NCBI GenBank assembly: GCA_007132365.1
Contig: SLOS01000405.1
Location: 1-19,124 of the forward strand
Source: Bacteroidales bacterium
GTDB taxonomy: Bacteria > Bacteroidota > Bacteroidia > Bacteroidales > PUMT01
Direction: 5' to 3'
DNA: 19,124 nt
The first letter of the stretch is position 1. Each line of letters opens with the position of its first letter. Below the pieces are notes generated by a model, which saw only the letters and a program-made list of their open reading frames with translations, was not told where the DNA came from and searched no databases. The position numbers were made by a program, and so were the translations under genes. This document shows, piece by piece, positions 1-7,554 of the stretch.

Positions 1-755
1 ATCAGGGCAAGCTCAGGGACAGCCTTGATCAGGTTGTTGAAAGCTGTGTCAACCAGGTTGGCGTGAATCTCAACACAGCAAGCAGTCATCTGCTGACCTA
101 TGTGTCGGGTCTGGGTCCCCAGCTTGCAAAGAATATTGTTGACTACAGAAAAGAGAACGGGCCTTTCAGCTCCAGGATGGAGCTCAGGAAAGTCAGCAGG
201 CTTGGCGACAAGGCATTTGAGCAGTGCGCAGGTTTTCTCCGTATCCCCGGGGCAAAGCATCCGTTGGACAATTCTGCCGTACATCCGGAATCATACCGGA
301 TAGTTGAGCGGATGGCTGAAGATATGGGAGCCACCGTTGATGATCTGATAAAGAAAGAGGAGCTCAGAAAAAAAGTAGAACTCAAAAAGTACATTACAGA
401 AAAAGCCGGACTGCCTACACTTAACGATATCATGCAGGAGCTTGCAAGGCCCGGCCGTGACCCCCGCAGCAAGATTGAGGTTTTTGAGTTTTCAAAGGAG
501 GTGTTCAGCATTGATGATCTCACACCGGGCATGGTACTGCCGGGTATAGTTACCAATATCACGAATTTTGGAGCCTTTGTTGATGTTGGTGTCAAGCAGG
601 ACGGACTGGTGCATATTTCGCAACTGGCGGACCGGTTTGTGAGTAATCCTAATGATGTTGTCAGCCTGAACCAGCAGGTAAGGGTGAAAGTGCTGGATGT
701 GGATGTGCCCAGGAAAAGAATTCAGCTCAGCATGAAGAGTGTGGACGGCGACTGA
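1..755 (+). CDS. tex: Tex-family transcription accessory / RNA-binding protein, C-terminal part
   Basis: This is the 3' end of a gene that begins before the window; the reading frame is open from base 3 without a stop, so the GTG at 63 is internal. The visible ~250 residues hold the Tex helix-hairpin-helix segment (VNLNTASSHLLTYVSGLG, then an AKNIVDYR helix and NGPFSSR), a linker with a second HhH-like part, and a C-terminal S1 RNA-binding domain (from about LTPGMVLPG, with TNFGAFVDVG and GLVHISQL). Tex proteins are cytoplasmic nucleic-acid-binding factors that influence transcription; full-length members are about 700-780 residues with YqgF-like, HhH and S1 modules, so roughly two thirds lies upstream. 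Family assignment is firm. Regulation cannot be judged because the 5' end is missing. Confidence 0.95.
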   Translation, partial: QGKLRDSLDQVVESCVNQVGVNLNTASSHLLTYVSGLGPQLAKNIVDYRKENGPFSSRMELRKVSRLGDKAFEQCAGFLRIPGAKHPLDNSAVHPESYRIVERMAEDMGATVDDLIKKEELRKKVELKKYITEKAGLPTLNDIMQELARPGRDPRSKIEVFEFSKEVFSIDDLTPGMVLPGIVTNITNFGAFVDVGVKQDGLVHISQLADRFVSNPNDVVSLNQQVRVKVLDVDVPRKRIQLSMKSVDGD

Positions 756-756
756 A

Positions 757-771
757 TAATTTGACAAATTA
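757..771. promoter_or_regulatory. 15-base AT-rich palindrome between tex and the GH2 gene
   Basis: TAATTTGACAAATTA is a perfect inverted repeat of 7+7 bases around a central A, starting one base after the tex stop codon and 27 bases before the GH2 start. A second, AT-only inverted repeat (TTAATT at 780-785, AATTAA at 791-796) follows directly upstream of the GH2 ATG. Either could be an operator or a weak hairpin; there is no U-run, so it is not a convincing terminator. AT-rich palindromes occur by chance, hence the low confidence. Confidence 0.35.
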
Positions 772-798
772 CTCATTGATTAATTCAAACAATTAACT

Positions 799-2616
799 AT
801 GAAACAGCTGATCTTTTCATTTACTCTTTCTTTTCTTTTTTACACGGGTGGTTTTTCGCAGTGGGAACCTGCCGGTGCAAGGATCATGACCGCCTGGGCT
901 GACGATGTCAGTCCCGATAATGTATGGGATGCTTATCCACGCCCAATGATGGAAAGGGATCAGTGGAAAAATCTTAACGGACTCTGGAACTACTCCATCA
1001 CTCCCAGGTTCTCACCCCCTCCTTCACGATACGATGGTAAAATACTTGTACCATTTCCGGTTGAATCAAGCTTGTCAGGGGTTAAGAAAACCGTCGGTGA
1101 GGACAACGTAGTCTGGTATGAGCGCAGTTTTTCAGTGCCTTCAGGATGGGGAGACAGGGATATCCTGCTCCATTTCGGAGCGGTGGACTGGAAGGCGGAT
1201 GTCTGGATAAATGATATCAAGGTTGGTTCTCATACAGGTGGATATACCCCATTTCATTTTAATATCAGCCCCTATCTTGATCGGTCTGGTGATCAGAAAC
1301 TGGTGGTAAGGGTATGGGACCCTGCAGACAGGTCATACCAGCCACGGGGAAAGCAGGTAAGTGATCCGCGCGGAATATGGTATACCGCAGTAACAGGTAT
1401 CTGGCAGACAGTGTGGATTGAACCGGTTGCAGAGAGTCATATTATCCGGTTGAAAACAACCCCTGACATTGACAAACAGCTTATCAGCATTGAGGTTTTT
1501 ACAAACAGGAACCTGCCGGGTGAATATGCTGAGGTCAGGGTAATGGATGGTGACAGGGTTATAGCGACCGGAAAGGCTGTTACAACAGAGGCGCTGGAAA
1601 TACACATAGATTCTCCCAGGCTTTGGAGCCCTGAGTCACCATTCCTATACAATATGGAGGTGACTCTGTACAGTAACGGTAAAGCTGTTGACAGGGCAGC
1701 CAGCTATTTTGCAATGCGCAGGATATCCACGGCAAGGGATCAGTACGGTATAGTGAGGCTGCAGCTTAATAATGAGGATTACTTTACAATGGGAACACTT
1801 GATCAGGGCTGGTGGCCTGACGGTCTGTACACCGCACCCTCTGATGAAGCACTGCTTTATGATATACAGGCAACAAAGAATATGGGATTCAACATGATCC
1901 GCAAACACGTGAAAGTCGAACCTGCACGCTGGTACATGCATTGCGACCGTGAAGGAATACTGGTATGGCAGGATATGCCAAATGGAGATCATCATCCCGA
2001 GTGGCAAAGAACAAAGTATTTCGATGGTGTTGAATGGCAAAGGAGCCCCGAATCCGAGGCTAATTTCAGAAAGGAATGGAGAGAGATCATGGACTATCTC
2101 TATTCACACCCTTCTATTGTTACCTGGATTCCATTCAATGAAAGATGGGGGCAATTCAAGACGAAAGAGATAGCCGGATGGACCAAAGAATATGATCCCT
2201 CCAGACTTGTCTTACCGGCAAGTGGCGGAAATCATTTTCCCGTTGGCGATTTGCTTGGCATACATAATTATCCCCAACCGTTGCTTTTTCTTTATGATGC
2301 ATCCCGGCCTACTGTACTGAGTGAATACGGAGGTATAGGGCTTGCCCTGGAAGGCCATCTGTGGGAGCCTGAGAGGAACTGGGGTTATATACAGTTCAAT
2401 ACAACGGAAGAGGTTACGGATAAATACATTGAATATGCGGAAGAGTTGAAAAAGCTCGTCAGGGTTGGTTTATCAGGTGCAGTTTATACCCAGATAACCG
2501 ATGTTGAAATTGAGGTTAACGGGTTACTCACATATGACAGGCGAAAATATAAGATGGATGTCGGCCGGATAAGGCAGGCCAATCTTGAATTACGAAGGAG
2601 CCTCACCGCCAGATAA
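799..2616 (+). CDS. Exported glycoside hydrolase family 2 enzyme
   Basis: Predicted to hydrolyse a beta-linked terminal sugar (beta-galactosidase, glucuronidase or mannosidase type; specificity not resolvable by eye) outside the cytoplasm. The 605-residue protein begins with a signal peptide (MKQLIFSFTLSFLFYTGGFS). A GH2 sugar-binding jelly roll follows at about 45-205 (PRPMMERDQWKNLNGLW, FGAVDWKADVWIN), then an Ig-like domain at about 207-305 and a TIM barrel at about 315-600. The retaining pair is visible: acid/base Glu448 in WIPFNERWGQ and nucleophile Glu509 in TVLSEYGG, so it should be active. It is compact and lacks the extra C-terminal domains of LacZ-type enzymes. It has no SusC/SusD or regulator beside it, so this is not a typical polysaccharide utilisation locus. 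The start is set by the signal peptide, 43 bases after tex. No Shine-Dalgarno sequence is present. Confidence 0.93.
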   Translation: MKQLIFSFTLSFLFYTGGFSQWEPAGARIMTAWADDVSPDNVWDAYPRPMMERDQWKNLNGLWNYSITPRFSPPPSRYDGKILVPFPVESSLSGVKKTVGEDNVVWYERSFSVPSGWGDRDILLHFGAVDWKADVWINDIKVGSHTGGYTPFHFNISPYLDRSGDQKLVVRVWDPADRSYQPRGKQVSDPRGIWYTAVTGIWQTVWIEPVAESHIIRLKTTPDIDKQLISIEVFTNRNLPGEYAEVRVMDGDRVIATGKAVTTEALEIHIDSPRLWSPESPFLYNMEVTLYSNGKAVDRAASYFAMRRISTARDQYGIVRLQLNNEDYFTMGTLDQGWWPDGLYTAPSDEALLYDIQATKNMGFNMIRKHVKVEPARWYMHCDREGILVWQDMPNGDHHPEWQRTKYFDGVEWQRSPESEANFRKEWREIMDYLYSHPSIVTWIPFNERWGQFKTKEIAGWTKEYDPSRLVLPASGGNHFPVGDLLGIHNYPQPLLFLYDASRPTVLSEYGGIGLALEGHLWEPERNWGYIQFNTTEEVTDKYIEYAEELKKLVRVGLSGAVYTQITDVEIEVNGLLTYDRRKYKMDVGRIRQANLELRRSLTAR

Positions 2617-2630
2617 TGCTTAATTCATTT

Positions 2631-2667
2631 ATAGTAAAGGTTTAATGTATTCATAGTAAAGGTTTAA
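2631..2667 (+). repeat. Tandem 15-base direct repeat, 22-base period
   Basis: ATAGTAAAGGTTTAA occurs exactly at 2631-2645 and again at 2653-2667, with TTCAT-like bases before each copy. The 22-base period puts both copies on the same face of the helix, about two turns apart. The pair ends 27 bases upstream of the predicted -33 element of the DUF4914 gene. This would suit a tandem operator; a simple local duplication is the alternative. Confidence 0.6.
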
Positions 2668-2694
2668 GAAATCCAAATTAATTTGTGCCGATTA

Positions 2695-2726
2695 TTTGAA
2701 TTTGGCATATCTTATTTATAATTTTG
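2695..2726 (+). promoter_or_regulatory. Bacteroidota-type promoter for the DUF4914 gene
   Basis: TTTG at 2695-2698, a 20-base spacer, then TAATTTTG at 2719-2726. This fits the Bacteroidota consensus (TTG, 17-23 bases, TAnnTTTG). Transcription would start near 2731, about 40 bases before the ATG at 2774. The promoter lies over the TTG codon at 2696 and therefore argues against using that codon as the start. Confidence 0.6.
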
Positions 2727-2773
2727 CCGTGGTTTTTCGGGCCCGCATAACCGGTTGGGCCTTCATAAATTTT

Positions 2774-4663
2774 ATGTCCAAATCATACATTAACATGCCA
2801 TCAGAAAAAATAAAAATCCCTGAAGAGGTCTCATTACTGCTTCAAAATTGCAAAAGCAGCAATTGTTTTACCAGTTCAGGGGATCTTGCCCTGGCTGCAG
2901 TCGGGGGGGGTACTGAAAATTCGTTTGAGGTTAAATATGATATTGAAGGTAAAGGTGAGTTTGTTGAAGCCGTTGTGCATAAGGTGTCCAACGGGGTTTC
3001 GGTGAATTATACCGAAACCTATATGCGAAGAAGAGATCCTGACACGCTGCTTGTCGCCGACAATAAACCGAGTGATAAACCAAAATACTGTGAAAAGTAC
3101 GGAAAGGACTTCTTGTCCCTGAGGGATGAGACCCTCAAGTGGCTCAAAAATCAGGATCTGGGCTATTTCTATTTCCAGATAGGCCCGGCCCAGTTTGATT
3201 ATTATGGCATGGCAATAGCTCCTGCCAATGCAGCCTTTTTCTGTTTCGGGCTCTCCTTGCTTCAAAAGATCATTAATCCTGATGAATTGGGGCAGGATAT
3301 ATCCATTAAGTCAGTAGTCTATGTAGCACCCACTTTCAGGCACACCCATTTTGACGGTAAACAGAAGGTTGTGCATAACAGGACGGATGAAATTTATGAG
3401 ATTTTTTCGTACAACCTCTACCCGGGGCCCAGTGCCAAAAAAGGCATATACGGTGTTTTGCTTTCATTCGGCGAAAATGAGGGGTGGACTGCACCGCATT
3501 GCTCAGCCGTTCAGTCAGTGAGTCCGTATGATAATATAACTACATTCATGCATGAGGGTGCCAGCGGTGGAGGAAAAAGTGAAATGCTGCAGTTAATTGT
3601 GAGGGAGCCGGAGGGGTCTGTACTTATAGGTGAAAATACCCTTACCGGGGAAAGGAGGTCAACCGCCATACCGCAGTTCTGTAAGATCAATCCGGTATGT
3701 GATGATATGGGCATAGTGCACCCGTCCTATGAAACCGGGGGAATGCGTTTGCGTATCATGGATGCCGAGAACGGATGGTTTATCAGGACAGATAATATTA
3801 CCGGTTACGGCTGTGAGCCACAGATAGAAAAATTAACCATAAATGCCACCGAACCCTTACTTTTTCTTAATATCCGTACCAATCCCGGGGGGACTGCCCT
3901 TATCTGGAACCACACCGAGGATGAGCCGGGCAAGCCATGTCCCAATCCCAGGGTGGTAGTTCCAAGGGATATATTCCCGGGAGTGGTAAGCAAGCCGGTA
4001 TCTGTTGACGTGAGAAGCTTTGGTGTAAGGACCCCGCCCTGTTCGGCAGAACATCCCAGCTATGGTATAATCGGCATGTTTCATCTCCTTCCTCCTGCAC
4101 TGGCATGGCTGTGGAGGCTCGTATCACCACGGGGACATGCAAATCCCAGTATCGTGGAGTCAGAAAAGATGGGCAGTGAAGGGGTAGGTTCCTACTGGCC
4201 TTTTGCAACCGGAAAAAAGGTGAGGCATGCAAACCTTCTTCTGGACCAGATAGTGACTAATACTGTAACCCAATATGTTCTGACACCAAATCAGTATATA
4301 GGTGTATGGAAGGTGGGTTTTAAGCCGCAACTGCTCATGCGTGAATACCTGACCCGCAGGGGTAATGCAAAATTCCGTTCCGACCAGTACCAGTACGCGC
4401 GATGCCCTTTGCTGGGTTATGAGCTGAATTACCTGACAATTGAGGGGTCCAAGATCCCGTCACGTTTCTTCAAGGTCTACAGACAGGAAGCAGTGGGCTT
4501 CGATGGCTATGATAAAGGTGCGCAGATACTTGTAAATTTTTTCAATGAACAGCTTCCCCAGTACCTTGTTCCTGAAATGTCTGATCTGGGCCGCAGGATC
4601 ATCGAAACCTGCCTTGAAAACGGCAGTGTTACAGATTATGAAAAACTTATCACTATTAAATAA
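2774..4663 (+). CDS. DUF4914-type protein, probable PEP carboxykinase-like P-loop enzyme
   Basis: Predicted cytoplasmic, 629 residues from ATG 2774 (622 from ATG 2795); the in-frame TTG at 2696 lies inside the promoter and is rejected. I recognise the family as DUF4914, with no assigned function known to me. Motifs match GTP-type PEP carboxykinase in the same order: an Arg-rich strand at 85-87 (RRRDP); a Gly-Pro segment (FQIGP); Lys222-Lys223 (PSAKKG); Trp-x-Ala-x-His242 (GWTAPH); P-loop 262-269 GASGGGKS with Lys268; Cys-Asp310-Asp311; DAENGWF 330-336; Asn-Pro-Arg393; Phe-Gly-Val-Arg419-Thr-Pro; and WPFATG at 475-480. Length also fits that family. The P-loop SGGGKSE resembles HPr kinase more than the PEPCK SACGKTN, so the reaction may differ. 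CDS and fold resemblance are fairly sure; activity is inference. Confidence 0.9.
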   Translation: MSKSYINMPSEKIKIPEEVSLLLQNCKSSNCFTSSGDLALAAVGGGTENSFEVKYDIEGKGEFVEAVVHKVSNGVSVNYTETYMRRRDPDTLLVADNKPSDKPKYCEKYGKDFLSLRDETLKWLKNQDLGYFYFQIGPAQFDYYGMAIAPANAAFFCFGLSLLQKIINPDELGQDISIKSVVYVAPTFRHTHFDGKQKVVHNRTDEIYEIFSYNLYPGPSAKKGIYGVLLSFGENEGWTAPHCSAVQSVSPYDNITTFMHEGASGGGKSEMLQLIVREPEGSVLIGENTLTGERRSTAIPQFCKINPVCDDMGIVHPSYETGGMRLRIMDAENGWFIRTDNITGYGCEPQIEKLTINATEPLLFLNIRTNPGGTALIWNHTEDEPGKPCPNPRVVVPRDIFPGVVSKPVSVDVRSFGVRTPPCSAEHPSYGIIGMFHLLPPALAWLWRLVSPRGHANPSIVESEKMGSEGVGSYWPFATGKKVRHANLLLDQIVTNTVTQYVLTPNQYIGVWKVGFKPQLLMREYLTRRGNAKFRSDQYQYARCPLLGYELNYLTIEGSKIPSRFFKVYRQEAVGFDGYDKGAQILVNFFNEQLPQYLVPEMSDLGRRIIETCLENGSVTDYEKLITIK

Positions 4664-4704
4664 TAATTAACAGGGATAGCTAAATTTCTTAACAGGTAAA
4701 CTTT

Positions 4705-6831
4705 ATGCCAAATACTCGTCCTTCAGAAATAATTTCAATTATGCTTTACATATCTCTGTTGTCTTTTTCTCCGGGCTGCAAACAAAAGGCTACTGAACCT
4801 CCCGTGGCAGAAAAGATACCACATGAACTTACCACACATGGATACACAAGGATCGATAATTATTACTGGTTAAGGGACCGGGAGAATCCTTCGGTTATTG
4901 AATACCTTGAGGCTGAAAATGAATATACAAAATCCGTTTTAAGGCATACCGAGCCCCTTCAGGAAAGGCTGTACAATGAAATTATTGGCCGGATCAAGCA
5001 GACGGATGAGTCTGTCCCATATTTTGATAACGGGTATTATTATTATACCAGGTTTGAAGAAGGCGCTGAGTTTCCCATTTATTGCCGGAAAAAAGGCAAC
5101 TCCGATGCTCCCGAAGAAATAATGCTTAATGTTAATTTACTGGCAGAGGGGCACAGCTACTATCATGTTTCAGGGATGAACGTAAGTCCCGACAACAGGA
5201 TTCTGGCCTTTGGAGTTGATTCAGTAGGCCGCAGGAAGTATGCCCTCAGGTTTAAGAACCTGGAGACCGGGGAACTGTTGCCCGACCAGATATCCGGAAC
5301 AAATGGTTACGTGGCATGGGCCGCCGGCAGCAGAACAGTTTTCTATACCACGCAGAATGAAGTTACCCTGCGCTCTGAAAATGTTTTCAGGCATGTTCTC
5401 GGAAACAATCCTGATGATCGCGACCTGGTATATTTTGAAGAGGATGAAACCTACAGGGTCGGTGTTTTTACCACCAAGTCGAAAGAATATATAATGATCG
5501 TCTCATCCAGCACTTTGTCCACCGAATTTCGTTATATCAAAGCCGGTTCACCTTCTGATAGTTTCAGAATATTTCATCCCAGAGAAAAGGATATGAGGTA
5601 CAGCGTTGATCATCACGGAAATAAATTCTATATACTTACCAACTGGGATGCAACTAATTTCAGGCTGATGGAAACACCGGTAAACTCAACCGGAAAAGAT
5701 AACTGGAAGGAGGTAATTGCCCACAGGAATGACGTGCTTCTGAGCAGGATTGAAATTTTCGATGACCACCTGGTGCTTTCGGAACGGAAAAACGGACTTA
5801 CGCAACTCTATATCTACGACTGGCAGGATATGTCGGGACACTATCTTGAATTTCCTGAAGAGGTTTATACTGCCGGTATTTCAGTCAACCCAGATTTTGA
5901 AAGTGATCTCCTCAGGTTTTCCTACAGCTCCCTTACAACACCAAATTCAGTTTTCGATTACAACATGAAAACACAGGATATGATCCTTCTTAAACAGGAT
6001 GAGGTGATAGGGGATTTCAACCCGGAAAATTACCAGGCCAGAAGGCTTTATGCCACAGCCGGGGATGGCACAAAAATCCCTGTTTCCATTGTTTACAGAA
6101 AGGGTATTGATCCGGATGGCTCCAATCCGACCTTGCTTTATGGTTACGGATCTTACGGTGCCAGTATGGACCCCCGGTTCAGTTCTGTGCGGTTAAGCCT
6201 TCTTGACAGGGGCTTTATCTATGCTATAGCTCATATTCGCGGGGGACAGGAGATGGGCAGGTACTGGTACGAAGAGGGCAAATTACTGAACAAGATGAAC
6301 ACCTTTACCGATTTCAATGATTGTGCCCGATACCTTATTGACCAAAACTATACCAGTCCCCAAAACCTCTTCGCCCAGGGCGGCAGTGCGGGCGGATTGC
6401 TTATCGGTGCAGTGATCAATATGAGGCCCGAACTATACAGGGGTGTTATCGCAGCGGTTCCATTCGTTGATGTTGTCACCACCATGCTTGATGACAGCAT
6501 ACCGCTTACTACCGGTGAATATGACGAATGGGGCAACCCGAATGACGAGGATTATTTTCATTATATGCTCTCTTACTCACCCTATGACCAGGTGAGTCGC
6601 CAGGATTACCCTGCCATGCTCGTAACTACGGGGCTTCACGATTCACAGGTCCAGTACTGGGAACCGGCCAAGTGGGTAGCAAAGCTGCGGGATTATAAGA
6701 CCGATGATAATAAACTTCTGCTTTACACAAATATGGATGCCGGTCACGGAGGCGCTGCCGGCCGGTACCGCCGCTACAGGGAGATTGCCATGGAATATGC
6801 ATTCCTTATCGATCTGGCCGGAGTAGAGTAA
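4705..6831 (+). CDS. S9A serine peptidase, oligopeptidase B type, predicted lipoprotein
   Basis: Cleaves short peptides, probably after basic residues. The 708-residue protein has a seven-bladed beta-propeller at about 75-435 after an N-terminal S9_N segment (YTRIDNYYWLRDRENPSVIEYL) and an alpha/beta-hydrolase domain at about 455-708. The catalytic triad is Ser561 (GGSAGG), Asp646 (GLHDSQVQYWEP) and His681 (DAGHGG). LTTGEYDEWGNP contains Glu605 and Asp607 at the place where characterised oligopeptidase B has two Glu that set the preference for Arg/Lys; the second is Asp here. The N-terminus is hydrophobic and ends in SPGC with Cys25, a weak lipobox, so it may be exported and lipidated, whereas classic oligopeptidase B is cytoplasmic. 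It starts 41 bases after the DUF4914 stop, so co-transcription is plausible. Family call firm; localisation moderate. Confidence 0.93.
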   Translation: MPNTRPSEIISIMLYISLLSFSPGCKQKATEPPVAEKIPHELTTHGYTRIDNYYWLRDRENPSVIEYLEAENEYTKSVLRHTEPLQERLYNEIIGRIKQTDESVPYFDNGYYYYTRFEEGAEFPIYCRKKGNSDAPEEIMLNVNLLAEGHSYYHVSGMNVSPDNRILAFGVDSVGRRKYALRFKNLETGELLPDQISGTNGYVAWAAGSRTVFYTTQNEVTLRSENVFRHVLGNNPDDRDLVYFEEDETYRVGVFTTKSKEYIMIVSSSTLSTEFRYIKAGSPSDSFRIFHPREKDMRYSVDHHGNKFYILTNWDATNFRLMETPVNSTGKDNWKEVIAHRNDVLLSRIEIFDDHLVLSERKNGLTQLYIYDWQDMSGHYLEFPEEVYTAGISVNPDFESDLLRFSYSSLTTPNSVFDYNMKTQDMILLKQDEVIGDFNPENYQARRLYATAGDGTKIPVSIVYRKGIDPDGSNPTLLYGYGSYGASMDPRFSSVRLSLLDRGFIYAIAHIRGGQEMGRYWYEEGKLLNKMNTFTDFNDCARYLIDQNYTSPQNLFAQGGSAGGLLIGAVINMRPELYRGVIAAVPFVDVVTTMLDDSIPLTTGEYDEWGNPNDEDYFHYMLSYSPYDQVSRQDYPAMLVTTGLHDSQVQYWEPAKWVAKLRDYKTDDNKLLLYTNMDAGHGGAAGRYRRYREIAMEYAFLIDLAGVE

Positions 6832-6863
6832 TAAATCCTTTCAGCCTGAGTAAAACTGAACAT

Positions 6864-6915
6864 CATTTGTTCGAAAACGAACAGTCTGTGTTCGTAAATG
6901 GGCCTGCTAAAGCAG
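6864..6915. promoter_or_regulatory. Cluster of TGTTCG half-sites and small hairpins
   Basis: Three copies of one hexamer alternate in orientation: TGTTCG at 6868-6873, CGAACA at 6878-6883 and TGTTCG at 6889-6894. The middle copy can pair with either neighbour (loops AAAA or GTCTG), so two hairpins exclude each other. CATTT at 6864-6868 and AAATG at 6896-6900 bracket the group. A further small hairpin, CTGC-TAAA-GCAG, lies at 6904-6915. The cluster sits between the S9A gene and the 7033 gene and could be an operator array or a leader/terminator structure. No U-run follows. Confidence 0.4.
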
Positions 6916-7016
6916 TGTCTTTACATAAATATATCTGGTAAAAACTTGATCATTAGCATGTAAATTGGTTTGGCACGAGTTTGGTTGCTCCTTGAATAAA
7001 ACATTACTAATCAAAT

Positions 7017-7023
7017 AAGGAGG
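7017..7023 (+). promoter_or_regulatory. Strong Shine-Dalgarno sequence
   Basis: AAGGAGG lies 9 bases before the ATG at 7033. It is a full match to the anti-SD of ordinary 16S rRNA. Neighbouring genes in this window have no comparable site, as is usual in Bacteroidota. It fixes the start of the 7033 gene. Confidence 0.75.
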
Positions 7024-7032
7024 AACCATAAA

Positions 7033-7491
7033 ATGAAAAAGTTAAGTATTTTAGTTATTATCGGAATTGTTTGTATTACTTCAATGGTAAAAGCCGGAGT
7101 ACCAGACTATGTGATCTGCGATGAAGGTGTAAGATATTTTGAAAAAGTTCGTTATGGGCTAAATTCCAATTTGGTAGGCATTTCAGAAGCAGGCAGGTTG
7201 CGCTACCAGGCTGAAGATGTCATTTCTTTCAGAAGGAACGGACGTGTTTATGAAAGAATGCCTGTTATCCGTAACCACATGGAGACAGGTCGTTACAACT
7301 TTATGGAACTGGTTGCCTACAGGAACGGCATGAAGGTATTCAGGGAAAGTCCCGGTGGAATTCCCGGACGGAAATCCCACGATTTAATTGTTTACAAGGA
7401 CGGTAAATATGTGGTCAGATTTGACGGAAAAAACAGCGATAACCTTGGCAGGTTTTTCTTCAGCCCTGATTTAGTTGCATCTGACAGGTAA
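7033..7491 (+). CDS. Small secreted protein with five short beta-type repeats, function unknown
   Basis: I do not recognise a named family. The 152-residue product has a clear signal peptide with likely cleavage after Val-Lys-Ala21. The mature part shows a motif repeated about five times: two aliphatic residues, an aromatic or polar one, a turn ending in Gly, then basic, hydrophobic and aromatic residues. Copies are VICDEGVRYFEK (27-38), LVGISEAGRLRYQ (47-59), VISFRRNGRVYER (63-75), LVAYRNGMKVFRE (93-105) and LIVYKDGKYVVRF (118-130). This suggests repeated beta-hairpins and an all-beta periplasmic or surface protein. It is basic, with no lipobox. It is a single-gene unit: about 200 bases of non-coding sequence precede it and a strong terminator follows. 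The strong SD site suggests high expression. Confidence 0.85.
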   Translation: MKKLSILVIIGIVCITSMVKAGVPDYVICDEGVRYFEKVRYGLNSNLVGISEAGRLRYQAEDVISFRRNGRVYERMPVIRNHMETGRYNFMELVAYRNGMKVFRESPGGIPGRKSHDLIVYKDGKYVVRFDGKNSDNLGRFFFSPDLVASDR

Positions 7492-7510
7492 CAGGTTGGT
7501 AATTATGGAC

Positions 7511-7545
7511 AAAAAAAGTGCCCCGGAAACCGGGGCACTTTTTTT
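7511..7545. terminator. Bidirectional rho-independent terminator
   Basis: A perfect 16-base stem (AAAAAAAGTGCCCCGG at 7511-7526 with its complement at 7530-7545) closes on a 3-base AAA loop. It has T-runs on the 3' side of both strands. It lies between the convergent 7033 gene (+, ends 7491) and the DUF3127 gene (-, ends 7555) and should terminate both. Confidence 0.95.
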
Positions 7546-7554
7546 TGTGACAGA

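Noticed and set aside
143..595. Minus-strand open frame of 150 codons opposite tex
   Set aside because: Shadow of the tex frame, which has clear HhH and S1 motifs.
6968..6994. Sigma-54-like sequence TGGCACG followed by TTGCT upstream of the 7033 gene
   Set aside because: The GG and GC dinucleotides are separated by 13 bases rather than the required 10, so it cannot be a normal -24/-12 promoter.
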